A stretch of DNA of 64,000 nucleotides from Actinacidiphila rubida (GCF_900110255.1 NZ_FODD01000027.1:62001-126000), one strand, 5' to 3'; numbered from the stretch's first letter, positions 9,018 through 17,062 are shown. Notes: generated by a model from the sequence alone, not told the origin. Program-made: numbers and translations.

Positions 9018-10664
9018 ATGAGGGGACTGGAGATCACCGTCATCCTGCTCACCGCAGTCCTGACGCTGACCTGGACAGCCCGCCGCATACACGCCAGCGA
9101 ACCCGTACTCCTGCTCCTGGGCGGAGTCCTGATCGGGCTCGTTCCCCAATTCCGGAGCGTCCGCCTGCCGCCCGACCTGGTGCTGCTGATCTTCCTGCCA
9201 CCGCTGCTGTACGCCGAGGCGCTGACCATCTCGCTCCGCCAGATCCTCGCCAACCTGCGGACCATCGTCACGCTGGCCGTAGGCCTGGTCCTGACCACCG
9301 CCCTGACCGTGGCAGGAACGGCCCACGCCTTCGGCATGGCCTGGCCGATGGCCTTCGTCCTGGGCGCCGTACTGGCTCCCACCGACGCCACCGCGGTGGC
9401 GAGCGTGGCACGAGGCATGCCCCGCAGCACCCTGACCACCATGCGGGCCGAGAGCCTGGTCAACGACGGCACAGCGCTCGTGGTCTTCGCCGTCGCCGCG
9501 CAGATCGCCGCCGGCGGTCACTCGCCGCACTGGGACGAGGCGATCTGGCGATTCGTCTTCAGCTACGCCGGCGGCCTGGCCATCGGGGCGGCGGGAGGTG
9601 CACTGGTCGTCGCGGTACGGCGGCGTATCAAGGACCGCGCTCTGGAGAGCGGGCTCAGCGCACTGACCCCCTTCGCGGTCTACCTACCCGCGCAACTTGC
9701 CGGAGCGTCAGGGGTTCTGGCGGTGGTGGTGAGCGGGCTGCTGATCAGCCGCGCCAGCCCCCTGCTGGTGACCGCCAGCAGCCGTATCCAGACCCTGGCC
9801 TTCTGGGACGTGACCACCTTTCTGCTGAACGGCTCGCTGTTCGTGCTGGTCGGCATGCAACTACCCAATGCCGTCAGCGGACTTCGCTCGCTCGGACTCG
9901 GCCAGGCGTGCCTGCTGGCAGCCGCGGTCTGCATGGCAGTGATCGTCACCAGACTCGTCTACATCCACACCGTACCGCTCGTGGTCCATGCGGTTCGCGG
10001 GCAGCGCGACGCACACCCTCGACCGTTCGCCGGCAGACAGCGCCTACCGGTGGCCTGGGGCGGAGTGCGTGGAGCGGTCTCCTTGGCTGCCGCACTGGCC
10101 GTTCCGAGCTTCACCGCGGACGGAGCAGTCCTGCGGGGCCGGGACGTGATCGTCTTCACCACGGCCGCCGTCATCCTCGGCACGCTGCTGCTCCAAGGGC
10201 AGAGCCTCCCCGCGGTGATCCGCTGGTCCCGGCTGCGATCCGACCTCGCCGAAGGCGACGAGGAGCGACTCGCGCGCCACCGCGTCCTGGAGGTCGCGCT
10301 GGATGAACTGCCGCACCAGGCATCGCGCCTGGGTGTCCCTCGGGAAGTAGTGGCGCGGCTGGAGCGGGAGTTGCACGAGCAGGCTCAGCTGCTGGGTCCG
10401 GACAACGAATCGGCCCACCACACCGAGCAGGAACTTCGCCACACCCTGCTCAGCGCCAAGAGGACGGCTCTGGTCGCGCTGCGGGATGCACGTGTCATCG
10501 ACGACGCGGTGCTGCGCCGCGTACAGGAGACCTTGGACACCGAGGAGATGTGGCTGGAACGACGGGATGCGGCCGCACACGGCGGCGGGACCTCTGGCGG
10601 CCCGAGGGGCGGCTCTCCGGCACCGGGCCAGAAATCTCCACGACGAGAGCCCGTCGACGGATAA
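9018..10664 (+). CDS. CPA1-family Na+/H+ (monovalent cation:proton) antiporter
   Basis: A membrane protein of 548 residues with about 12 helices followed by a cytoplasmic C-terminal region of roughly 130 charged residues. The core ion-binding motifs of the CPA1/NhaP group are visible as APTDATAVASV and ESLVNDGTALVVF. It exchanges Na+ or K+ for protons across the membrane. The start is set by GGAGGT at 9005-9010; in-frame sequence upstream is low-quality coding. It lies 140 bases after lpdA. The C-terminal tail (ALDELPHQASRLGVP... onwards) may be regulatory. Confidence 0.88.
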   Translation: MRGLEITVILLTAVLTLTWTARRIHASEPVLLLLGGVLIGLVPQFRSVRLPPDLVLLIFLPPLLYAEALTISLRQILANLRTIVTLAVGLVLTTALTVAGTAHAFGMAWPMAFVLGAVLAPTDATAVASVARGMPRSTLTTMRAESLVNDGTALVVFAVAAQIAAGGHSPHWDEAIWRFVFSYAGGLAIGAAGGALVVAVRRRIKDRALESGLSALTPFAVYLPAQLAGASGVLAVVVSGLLISRASPLLVTASSRIQTLAFWDVTTFLLNGSLFVLVGMQLPNAVSGLRSLGLGQACLLAAAVCMAVIVTRLVYIHTVPLVVHAVRGQRDAHPRPFAGRQRLPVAWGGVRGAVSLAAALAVPSFTADGAVLRGRDVIVFTTAAVILGTLLLQGQSLPAVIRWSRLRSDLAEGDEERLARHRVLEVALDELPHQASRLGVPREVVARLERELHEQAQLLGPDNESAHHTEQELRHTLLSAKRTALVALRDARVIDDAVLRRVQETLDTEEMWLERRDAAAHGGGTSGGPRGGSPAPGQKSPRREPVDG

Positions 10665-10855
10665 AAAACTTCTGACACACAGCTGCGGCAGATTGCCTGA
10701 AGGCTACCCGTACACAAATACAGGCCACTGCCCCAACCCCCCTTAGGAATAAGGCTCTTCAAAGTCGACCGCTGGCCTGGGGCCATCCCCTGCTTTTCGG
10801 TCCCGGGTGCGGGACAGCGCAGGCGCCGGGCACCTGAGGATACGTGTGTCCACAG

Positions 10856-10905
10856 CCAAGTTGTCGGAGACAACTCAGCCTGCTAGGTTTGTTGGAGCAA
10901 CTCAG
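10856..10905 (+). promoter_or_regulatory. Tandem 8-7-8 palindromic operators over a promoter, upstream of OsmC
   Basis: Copy 1 (10856-10878) has arms CCAAGTTG and CAACTCAG around a 7-base spacer; copy 2 (10883-10905) has arms CTAGGTTT and CAACTCAG. The copies are 27 bp apart. A possible promoter runs through them: TTGTCG (10861-10866), a 17-base spacer and TAGGTT (10884-10889). A protein bound to either copy would block it. The same architecture is found at 18124-18173. Confidence 0.7.
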
Positions 10906-10951
10906 ATATGGGGTCTGAGGACTTGCAGGTATCCGAGGAAAGGAAAGAAAG

Positions 10952-11380
10952 ATGATCGTTGTCGGTACTTCCGATTGGCGCGGCGCGTTCCGAGACGGCG
11001 AGGGAACGGTTTCCACCGCCACCACGGACACCCTGCCGAACGCTCCGTACACCTACGCCAGCCGCTTCGACGGCGCGCCCGGAGCCATCCCCGAGGAACT
11101 CCTCGCAGCCGGGCACGCCGGTTGCTTCAACCATGCGGTGGCCAACATCTCGGGCCAGAAGGGCCTGACCGTGGAATCCGTCCACACCTCGGTCGAGGTG
11201 ACGATGGGGACCGACGACCACGGGCCCGCCATCACGGGTGTCCACATCACCACGGACGCCACGATCCCGGGGGCGACGGAGGACACCTTCCGGCAGATTG
11301 CCGAGGGCGCGCGAGCCTGGTGCGCATTCTCCAAGGCGCTCTCCGTGGAGATCACTCTGAAGGCCACCCTCTCCAACTGA
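10952..11380 (+). CDS. OsmC-family peroxidase-like protein
   Basis: A 142-residue OsmC/Ohr-superfamily protein. The two redox cysteines are Cys58 (AGHAGCFNH) and Cys124 (ARAWCAFSKAL), spaced as in thiol-dependent hydroperoxide reductases that act on organic peroxides in the cytoplasm. The start at 10952 follows a GAGGAAAGGAAAG purine-rich binding site. It is headed by the tandem operators at 10856-10905, which suggests induction by electrophile or peroxide stress. A decayed second copy of the C-terminal half is at 24743. The crotonase gene follows after 64 bases. Confidence 0.9.
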   Translation: MIVVGTSDWRGAFRDGEGTVSTATTDTLPNAPYTYASRFDGAPGAIPEELLAAGHAGCFNHAVANISGQKGLTVESVHTSVEVTMGTDDHGPAITGVHITTDATIPGATEDTFRQIAEGARAWCAFSKALSVEITLKATLSN

Positions 11381-11444
11381 TCAGCCTCCGCAGCCGCCCA
11401 CGGCTCCGCAGGGGGAACCGAACACTCAGAAAGGCTGGGCACTC

Positions 11445-12305
11445 ATGCCGTTCGCCAACGACTACAAGCCGACCCACTTCACGCTCACCGAGACGTCCCC
11501 GACTCTGTGGCGGGTGACCTTCGACAACCCGCCCGTCAACGTCATCGGCCCGGACCTGATGCGTGACCTGAAGGAGCTCCTCACCGAACTGGAGAACAAC
11601 GACACCGTCAAGGTCGTCGTCTTCGACAGCGCGAACCCGGAGTTCTTCCTGGCCCACTACGACCTGGCGGCCGACCCGGCGATCGCCGAGGCCCTGCCCG
11701 GCACGACGGGCTACGCGGCGTGGGTCGACATCCTCGTCCGCCTCACCAAGCTCCCCGTGGTCACCATCAGCGCCATCCGCGGTATCGCCCGCGGAGCCGG
11801 CAGCGAGTTCGTCCTCGCCACCGACATCCGCTTCGCCAGCCTCGAGAAGGCCGTCCTCGGCCAGATGGAAGTCGGGTTCACGGCGGTGGCCGGCGGCGGT
11901 GCCACGGCGCGATTGTCGGAACTGGTCGGCCGCGGACGCACCTTCGAGATCATGCTCGGAGGTGAGGACTTCAACGGCGAACTCGCCGAGCGGTACGGCT
12001 ACGTCAACCGCGCCATCCCCGACGCGTCGTTCGAGACGTTCGTCGACTCCTACGCCACGCGGGTCTCCAAATGGGACCGACGGGTCCTGGTGGACATCAA
12101 GAGTTTCGTCAACGAGCTCACCCTTCCCGTCGAGGACGTCTTCCCCCGGCAGTCGGACGCCTTCTGGGCCGCTGCCGCCCGTCCGGAGTTCCAGTCCATC
12201 AACGCCCAGCTCTTCGAGCGCGGGCTGCAGCAGAACAGCCACATCGAGAGGAACCTCGGCGCCGAGATGGGCCGCACCTTCCCCAAGCCGGTGTCCGAGT
12301 CCTGA
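11445..12305 (+). CDS. Enoyl-CoA hydratase/isomerase family protein (paralogue 2)
   Basis: A crotonase-fold protein of 286 residues, clearly paralogous to the one at 3050 (shared NPPVNVIGPDLMRDL, RGAGSEF, LGQMEVG, and the AERYGYVNRA/AERYGWVNRA segment). Both catalytic-type glutamates appear present (GQMEVG and TFEIML). It lies 64 bases behind OsmC, so it may share that gene's operator-controlled promoter. The ATG follows AGAAAGG. The reaction is unknown. The stop is followed closely by a hairpin at 12312-12335. Confidence 0.85.
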   Translation: MPFANDYKPTHFTLTETSPTLWRVTFDNPPVNVIGPDLMRDLKELLTELENNDTVKVVVFDSANPEFFLAHYDLAADPAIAEALPGTTGYAAWVDILVRLTKLPVVTISAIRGIARGAGSEFVLATDIRFASLEKAVLGQMEVGFTAVAGGGATARLSELVGRGRTFEIMLGGEDFNGELAERYGYVNRAIPDASFETFVDSYATRVSKWDRRVLVDIKSFVNELTLPVEDVFPRQSDAFWAAAARPEFQSINAQLFERGLQQNSHIERNLGAEMGRTFPKPVSES

Positions 12306-12311
12306 CCCGCC

Positions 12312-12335
12312 CCGTGCCGGAGATGACAGGCACGG
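12312..12335 (+). terminator. Hairpin after crotonase 2
   Basis: CCGTGCC (12312-12318) pairs with GGCACGG (12329-12335) around a 10-base loop, followed by CGTTT. A likely terminator for the OsmC-crotonase unit. Confidence 0.5.
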
Positions 12336-12347
12336 CGTTTCAGATCG

Positions 12348-12436
12348 CGCGGGGCCGTCCGGAGGTTGCGGACCTATGAGGGCACGTCATGCCGATAGGC
12401 CCGCAACCACGCTCGGCGGCGTCGGACGGCCCCGCG
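12348..12436. repeat. 89-base nested inverted-repeat element
   Basis: An outer perfect 14-bp stem (12348-12361 with 12423-12436) encloses an inner stem of 8 + 5 bp with one A/C mismatch (12364-12377 with 12395-12408) and a small apical GGCA/TGCC hairpin. The element lies between crotonase 2 and the UBP zinc-finger gene, beyond a separate terminator-like hairpin. It could be a structured leader RNA of the zinc-finger gene, a second terminator, or a small palindromic mobile element. No copy is seen upstream of the second zinc-finger gene. Confidence 0.6.
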
Positions 12437-12482
12437 TCACCACCCAGCCCTTCTCACCACCCGCATCGAAGGAACACTGAGC

Positions 12483-12830
12483 ATGGAAGACAACGGGATC
12501 AATCCCTCGGCGGCGCCTTCGGGAAGCGGCTGCGTCGAATGCGAGGAGTCCGGGGGCTGGTGGTTCCACCTGCGCCGATGCGCTGAATGCGGGCACGTCG
12601 GCTGCTGCGACGACTCCCCTTCCCAGCATGCGCAGAATCACTGGCGGACGACCGGTCACCGAGTCATGCAGAGCTTCGAACCGGGCGAGTCCTGGTTCTG
12701 GGACTACCTCACCCAAAGGTCCGTCCACGGGCCGGTTCTGGCACCCCCACAGTCGCATCCGGTCACGCAGCCCGTGCCCGGTCCCGCCGGCAGGGTCCCC
12801 GCCGACTGGGAGTTCAAGTTGCACGCCTGA
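12483..12830 (+). CDS. UBP-type zinc-finger domain protein (paralogue 1)
   Basis: A 115-residue protein made almost wholly of a UBP (ZnF-UBP/PF02148-like) zinc finger: paired cysteines in CVECEES and CAECGHVGCCDD, and histidines in QHAQNH and TTGH are arranged to bind zinc. In eukaryotes the fold binds the ubiquitin C-terminus; its bacterial role is unknown. A conserved tail FEPGE(S/D)WFWDY and VPADW is shared with the paralogue at 53395. It follows the structured element at 12348-12436; ATG 12483 is preceded by GAAGGAACACTGAGC. Confidence 0.88.
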   Translation: MEDNGINPSAAPSGSGCVECEESGGWWFHLRRCAECGHVGCCDDSPSQHAQNHWRTTGHRVMQSFEPGESWFWDYLTQRSVHGPVLAPPQSHPVTQPVPGPAGRVPADWEFKLHA

Positions 12831-12969
12831 GGCGGCCGCTCTCCCCTCACGAGGAGTCGGGGTCCTGAAGCTGCGCGCGTACAGCTCCGCGGGCCGGTGT
12901 GGACGACTCAGTGAACTTCGGTGCGGTGCCCGCCGCCCATCGACACCTTCAGCCTGGAAAGGGCATTTC

Positions 12970-13719
12970 ATGACCTCACGGCTCACCGGCTCAACCGCCC
13001 TGGTAACCGGGTCCACCAGCGGGATCGGACGCGCGATCGCCGAGGCGCTGGCTCAACTGGACGCTCACGTCATCGTCTCGGGCAGGGACCCGGCACGTGG
13101 TGAAGACGTCGTCGCCGGGATACGTGCCGCCGGCGGCAAGGCAGACTTCATATCCGCAGACCTCAGCGACTCCGCCGGCGCTCACGCCCTGGCCGAGCAG
13201 GCCACAGCCGTCACTGGCAGGATCGACATCCTGGTCAACAACGCCGGCATCTACACCTTCGGCCCGACCACGGAATTCACCGACGCAGCCTTCGACCGGA
13301 TGTACAACGTGAACGTGAAGGCGCCCTACGTGCTCGTGGGCGACCTCGCGCCGGGGATGGCCGAGCGGGGCGGAGGCGCGATCATCAACATCACCACCGG
13401 AGCGGCGGTCAAGGGCCTTCCCAGCGCCGGGCTCTACGGTTCGAGCAAGGCTGCCATCGACCTGCTCACGAAGGCATGGGCAGCCGAATTCGGGCCCCGA
13501 GGAGTCCGCGTCAACGCGGTCAGCCCCGGTCCGATTCACACCGCCGGCACCGAAGCGATGGGAGAGGGCGCCATCGAGTCCTTCGCGGAAGGACTTCCGG
13601 CCGGCCGGGTCGGACAGCCGCACGAGATCGCCACCGCTGTGGCCTACCTCGCCTCCGACGACGCTTCGTTCGTGCACGGAGCGATCTTCTCGGTGGACGG
13701 TGGCTTCACCGTCATCTGA
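12970..13719 (+). CDS. SDR family oxidoreductase
   Basis: A classical short-chain dehydrogenase of 249 residues: cofactor motif TGSTSGIG (13-20), NNAG (90-93), and the YxxxK pair Tyr156/Lys160. The residue 13 before the Tyr, normally Ser, is Thr143 (NITTG), which keeps a hydroxyl but is unusual. It is an NAD(P)H-dependent dehydrogenase or reductase of unknown substrate. The start at 12970 follows a GGAAAGGGC stretch. It lies 139 bases after the zinc-finger gene and is closed by a very strong hairpin (13796-13848). Confidence 0.87.
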   Translation: MTSRLTGSTALVTGSTSGIGRAIAEALAQLDAHVIVSGRDPARGEDVVAGIRAAGGKADFISADLSDSAGAHALAEQATAVTGRIDILVNNAGIYTFGPTTEFTDAAFDRMYNVNVKAPYVLVGDLAPGMAERGGGAIINITTGAAVKGLPSAGLYGSSKAAIDLLTKAWAAEFGPRGVRVNAVSPGPIHTAGTEAMGEGAIESFAEGLPAGRVGQPHEIATAVAYLASDDASFVHGAIFSVDGGFTVI

Positions 13720-13795
13720 TGCAACCGTGCAGTTCGGACCGGCCACCCACCGCAGGAGCCGGGCCGACGTGTCCTTCCTGGGGCAGCCGAGCCCC

Positions 13796-13848
13796 GTTCG
13801 GCCACAGGCAGGCGACCTCGTGAAGAGGTCGCCTGCCTGTGGCCGAAC
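13796..13848. terminator. Perfect 24-bp hairpin
   Basis: The arms 13796-13819 and 13825-13848 are exact reverse complements over 24 bases around the 5-base loop GTGAA. It lies between two same-strand genes (SDR and VOC). There is no T-run, but such stems commonly terminate transcription in streptomycetes. Confidence 0.8.
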
Positions 13849-13882
13849 GCGGACAGCCCCCGATCCTGGCGCAAGGAGTTCA

Positions 13883-14311
13883 GTGGTCACCTTCCAAGGC
13901 GTCGCGCACATCGCCTTCACCGTCGGGGACATGGAAGCCGCGGCCGCATGGTGGGGGAGAGTCTTCGGATTCGAGCGTGTGATGCGCATCGAGGAGCCGC
14001 CGACCGTGCAGCGCCACCCCCGCATCCTTGTCCGGCACCCACGCTCCGGTGTCTTACTCGGGCTTCACGAACCCTACGACCGGTCGGGAGACATGTTCGA
14101 CCCGAGCAGGACCGGGCTCGATCATGTGGCGCTCACCGTGCTGGACCAGGAGGAGCTTTCAGCCTGGATGGACCGGCTCGACCTCCTGGGGGTGGAGCAC
14201 TCTCCCGTGCGGACCTTCGGGGCCTCCCGGTTCATCTCACTGGAAGACCCCGACGGAATACAGATCGAGTTGTGGTCCTCGGGAGGCGCTCCAGGTCCCG
14301 ACGCTGCGTGA
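13883..14311 (+). CDS. VOC/glyoxalase-fold protein
   Basis: A 142-residue vicinal-oxygen-chelate protein starting at a GTG preceded by AAGGAG. Metal-ligand-type residues typical of the fold appear as HIAFTV near the N-terminus, LDHVALTV in the middle and IQIELW at the C-terminus. Relatives include glyoxalase I, dioxygenases and antibiotic-binding proteins. Codon 58 is TTA (14054-14056), the rare leucine codon read by bldA tRNA in streptomycetes; I saw no other in-frame TTA in the window's genes. It is isolated by the strong hairpin upstream and faces the decayed hydrolase on the other strand, whose open frame overlaps its 3' end. Confidence 0.83.
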   Translation: MVTFQGVAHIAFTVGDMEAAAAWWGRVFGFERVMRIEEPPTVQRHPRILVRHPRSGVLLGLHEPYDRSGDMFDPSRTGLDHVALTVLDQEELSAWMDRLDLLGVEHSPVRTFGASRFISLEDPDGIQIELWSSGGAPGPDAA

Positions 14312-14794
14312 CGTGCACGCTGCGGGCTGCCCGCGCCCGGCAGGGCAACCGGGCGCGAACCCCGACCGCCACGACGCCGTGAGCTTGTCGAGTACAGGGC
14401 TGAAGTCCCCGAGCCCCAGCGACATGTGCCCCTGTCCGGAGTCCAACTCGGCATCCGCCCCCGGGATGTGGGCGGCGAGCCACCGGCCGTGTGCAAAGGG
14501 AACCATGAGGTCCTGGGCGCCCTGCCGGATGAACGCCGGTACCTGCACGTCCTGGAGGAGGAAGCCCCAGGGCTCCAGGAATGCCAGGTCGTCGTCGATC
14601 CAGCCGCACGCACCGTGCGCCAACCCCTCGGCGACGGCCGAGGCCAGCTCATCCGCGACCACAGCCGTCGGGAACGTCCGATCCACCGCTGCCAGCATGG
14701 GCGCAAGCCCCGTCCGCAGGCCGGCGCCGTCGGCCCTGCGCATTCCTGCGGCCTCCGCCTCCAGAGCGGATCGCAAGGCATCCTCGCCTTGCAT
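14237..14794 (-). pseudogene. Truncated alpha/beta hydrolase remnant
   Basis: The frame encodes only the C-terminal half of an alpha/beta hydrolase: the cap (ACGWIDDDLAFLEPWGF), the acid loop with Asp95 (QGAQDLMVPF) and the base His123 (GQGHMSLG). The HG motif and GxSxG nucleophile elbow are missing; sequence upstream of 14794 in the same frame (to about 14880) has no hydrolase character. Recognisable similarity ends near 14375, and the remaining 45 codons run antisense into the VOC gene, so the natural stop may also be lost. I regard it as a 5'-deleted pseudogene. Confidence 0.7.
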
Positions 14795-15042
14795 GGCCGG
14801 CTCTCGGAGGGCGGGGTGTGAGGTGATGTCCGTTTCGCTGCGCGGAGGGAGTTGCTGCGCTGGTTGTCTGGGCGTTCTGGGCAGGCGCGTTTGTGCAGTT
14901 CATGGGTGCGTGGCGGGTCTCGGCATCCGCAGCATCGGCCGACGTCGCCAGCGGACCGGTCACCAGCTCCAGCCGGGCGGCTGCGACACTGCCAGGCGAG
15001 AGCGCCAGCCGTCGGCGCCGACCACATGCCTCGGGGGCACAC

Positions 15043-15708
15043 ATGGGGACATTCGAGCGCGTCAATCTGTTCTACGGCGTCGATCACGAGCAGGTGTACG
15101 CCGCGTTGGAGGAGTTCTGGCACCAGGAGGAGCACACGCTCAAACAGGAGGACGTTCACGACGTCAACCTCGACTCGTACGCCCTGCACGAGCGGCGCGG
15201 TGACTGGACCGTGCTGAAATGGACCCGGGGTTGGGAGTGGGACCTGCGCCGACGCGCCCAGCTTCGCGTTTCACGCGTCTACGACTGCCCGGGGCTGCTG
15301 GTCTTCATCTACGACGATGACTTCTGGGGCTGCGAGCTGTTCCACCACGGCAGAGCGATCGACCAGTTCCAGCAGGAGACTGGCATCATTGGCTCGTTCT
15401 TCGGCGATCTTCCGTGCCAGGGGCGCCCCGACCTCCTGCTGGCCCAATTCCCGGCTCTGGATCTGGATATCGAGCATGCCCGGGGCTATCTGACCCACTA
15501 CAGCATCGACGACCCCGGGCACGAGGACATCGATTGGGAGGACGAGCACGACCCTCTCAACAGTCCCGTCCGTCCGAGCGATGGGTACGGCCGCCTTGAA
15601 GGAGGCGTCTACTGGGACTTCCAGAACTTCCTCGGCGTCAACCACCGTGCCCCGGTCTGGCGGAGATTCACCACCTCGCCCCAGGCACTCAGGAGAACGG
15701 ACAAATGA
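15043..15708 (+). CDS. Protein of unknown function
   Basis: A soluble acidic protein of 221 residues that I cannot assign to a family. It is rich in aromatic and acidic residues (for example LVFIYDDDFWGCELF and DPGHEDIDWEDEHDPLN), with no signal peptide or membrane segment. The ATG at 15043 is preceded by CTCGGGGGC; in-frame sequence upstream to 14893 is compositionally unlike the rest and is probably not translated. It stands alone between the hydrolase remnant and an IS remnant, so it may be recently acquired cargo. The acidic, aromatic-rich make-up resembles some immunity proteins, but no toxin gene is nearby. Confidence 0.6.
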   Translation: MGTFERVNLFYGVDHEQVYAALEEFWHQEEHTLKQEDVHDVNLDSYALHERRGDWTVLKWTRGWEWDLRRRAQLRVSRVYDCPGLLVFIYDDDFWGCELFHHGRAIDQFQQETGIIGSFFGDLPCQGRPDLLLAQFPALDLDIEHARGYLTHYSIDDPGHEDIDWEDEHDPLNSPVRPSDGYGRLEGGVYWDFQNFLGVNHRAPVWRRFTTSPQALRRTDK

Positions 15709-15734
15709 TCGGTTCTGCCCGAGACCGAAGGTGG

Positions 15735-16058
15735 CTACGCCCCCTGGCCCGCACCTGCCGCGGCAACACGCCTCAAACGCTGATCATGCTCTGAACTGTG
15801 GAAAGTAGCGAGTGGCCCCAGGCGCCACAGCGGACGGTTGTGGTCGTGGCGGGGTGCGTGCAGGCTCTGGGTGTCGAGCGCCACCAGGCTGGGGTCGGCC
15901 AATCGGCCCCTCTTCTCGCGGATCTGCCAGCGCAGCAGGTCGTGAATGACCTGGTCGGTGCCGTCGTTGCGCCACGGGTAGAAGTGGTACTTCACGGCGG
16001 CACCCGGCGGAAGGTCGTGCGGGAGGTAGTCCCACTGGCAGCCGGTCCGGGACTGGCA
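15735..16058 (-). mobile_element. IS5-type transposase remnant
   Basis: Reading leftwards, the frame gives RTGCQWDYLPHD, then PPG...YFYPWRNDG-like sequence and VALDTQSLHA, the conserved N-terminal third of IS5-family DDE transposases up to the first catalytic Asp (in ALDTQS). Both ends are missing: it begins abruptly next to the ppgK stop and loses similarity just after the DTQS motif, with a stop at 15735. No terminal inverted repeats were seen. Confidence 0.75.
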
Positions 16059-16078
16059 GCAGCTCGCATTCCGCCCTC

Positions 16079-16849
16079 TCAGAGGTCTTCGGCAGCCATG
16101 GCCGCGCCGACGATGCCGGCATCGTTGTGCAACTCCGCGGGCACGATCGGGGTTGTGACACGGCCCAGCAGCGGCAGGAACATCCGCGCTTCACGGCTGA
16201 TGCCGCCTCCGATGATGAAGAGCCCGGGGGAGAAGAGCCCTTCCAGGTGCGTCAGGTAGGTCTCAAGTCCGCGTGCCCAGCGCGACCAGCTGAGGTCACC
16301 GTCTTCCCGTGCCTTCGCCGAGGCACGTCTCTCGGCGTCGTGGCCGTGCAGTTCCAGGTGGCCCAACTCGGTGTTGGGCACGAGCACGCCGTCCACGAAG
16401 ACCGCGCTGCCTATACCCGTGCCCAAAGTGAGGACGATCGTCGGTCCCCGCCCGGACGCCCAGGACCAGCCTGCTCGTCCCCACTGCGTTCTGCCGGCGC
16501 CGTACGTCATCTCGGCCATCCCCGCTGCATCGGCGTCATTGAGCAGCGCAATCTGCGTCCGCAGGCGGCGGGAGATGAGCTCGGCCGCGTCCAGGCCAAT
16601 CCAGCGAGGGTCGAGGTTCGCTGCGCTGCGCGTGACGCCGTCGATCACCACTCCCGGAAAGGCCACACCGACCGGGCCCGGCCAGCCGAAGTGCTCGACG
16701 ACTTTGCGTACCCCCTCGACGACGCTGGACGGGTCGGCCGGATGCGGGGTCGCAATCTCGTACCGCTGCGCTGAGAGGGTCCCACTGCCCAGGTGGACCG
16801 GCCCGCCTTTGATTCCCGTACCGCCGATGTCAACGCCGAACGCCTGCAT
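16079..16849 (-). CDS. ppgK: Polyphosphate glucokinase
   Basis: A ROK-family kinase of 256 residues that phosphorylates glucose with polyphosphate (or ATP) in the actinobacterial cytoplasm. Diagnostic sequence includes the phosphate motif FGVDIGGTGIKGG at the N-terminus, LNDADAAGMAE with the catalytic Asp, LTLGTGIGSAVF, NTELGHLELHG, the polyP-type segment LSWSRWARGLETYLTHLEGLFSPGLFIIGGG. Relative to the usual family sequence there is an insertion of roughly 14 residues rich in Trp and Gly between MTYGAG and TIVLTLGTG. The start at 16849 is chosen because the conserved motif begins 4 residues later. It is divergent from nothing and lies alone. Confidence 0.88.
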   Translation of the reverse strand: MQAFGVDIGGTGIKGGPVHLGSGTLSAQRYEIATPHPADPSSVVEGVRKVVEHFGWPGPVGVAFPGVVIDGVTRSAANLDPRWIGLDAAELISRRLRTQIALLNDADAAGMAEMTYGAGRTQWGRAGWSWASGRGPTIVLTLGTGIGSAVFVDGVLVPNTELGHLELHGHDAERRASAKAREDGDLSWSRWARGLETYLTHLEGLFSPGLFIIGGGISREARMFLPLLGRVTTPIVPAELHNDAGIVGAAMAAEDL

Positions 16850-16941
16850 GGCTCTCCACGATCGTTTGCCCTCGATCCGGCCGCTCTGCGACGGGGGCGC
16901 CTCGCCCCCACCGAGCGCCGGCGGTGTGGTTCCCCTCGAGT

Positions 16942-17005
16942 GCCGTGGGCGCCTCCGGCAGCCGCGCGGTCCGCGGCTGTCATGCGCAGTGGAGGCGCCC
17001 ACGGC
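16942..17005 (-). terminator. Two-tier hairpin after the secreted hydrolase
   Basis: An outer perfect 15-bp stem (16942-16956 with 16991-17005) surrounds an inner 8-bp stem (CAGCCGCG 16959-16966 with CGCGGCTG 16972-16979). It lies 58 bases beyond the stop of the minus-strand hydrolase at 17063 and 93 bases upstream of ppgK, so it is probably the terminator that insulates ppgK. Confidence 0.7.
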
Positions 17006-17062
17006 TCCGCCGCGTCCCAGGAGCTGACCGGATGTCCCCTGGGAGCGTCGGTCCTCGGACCG

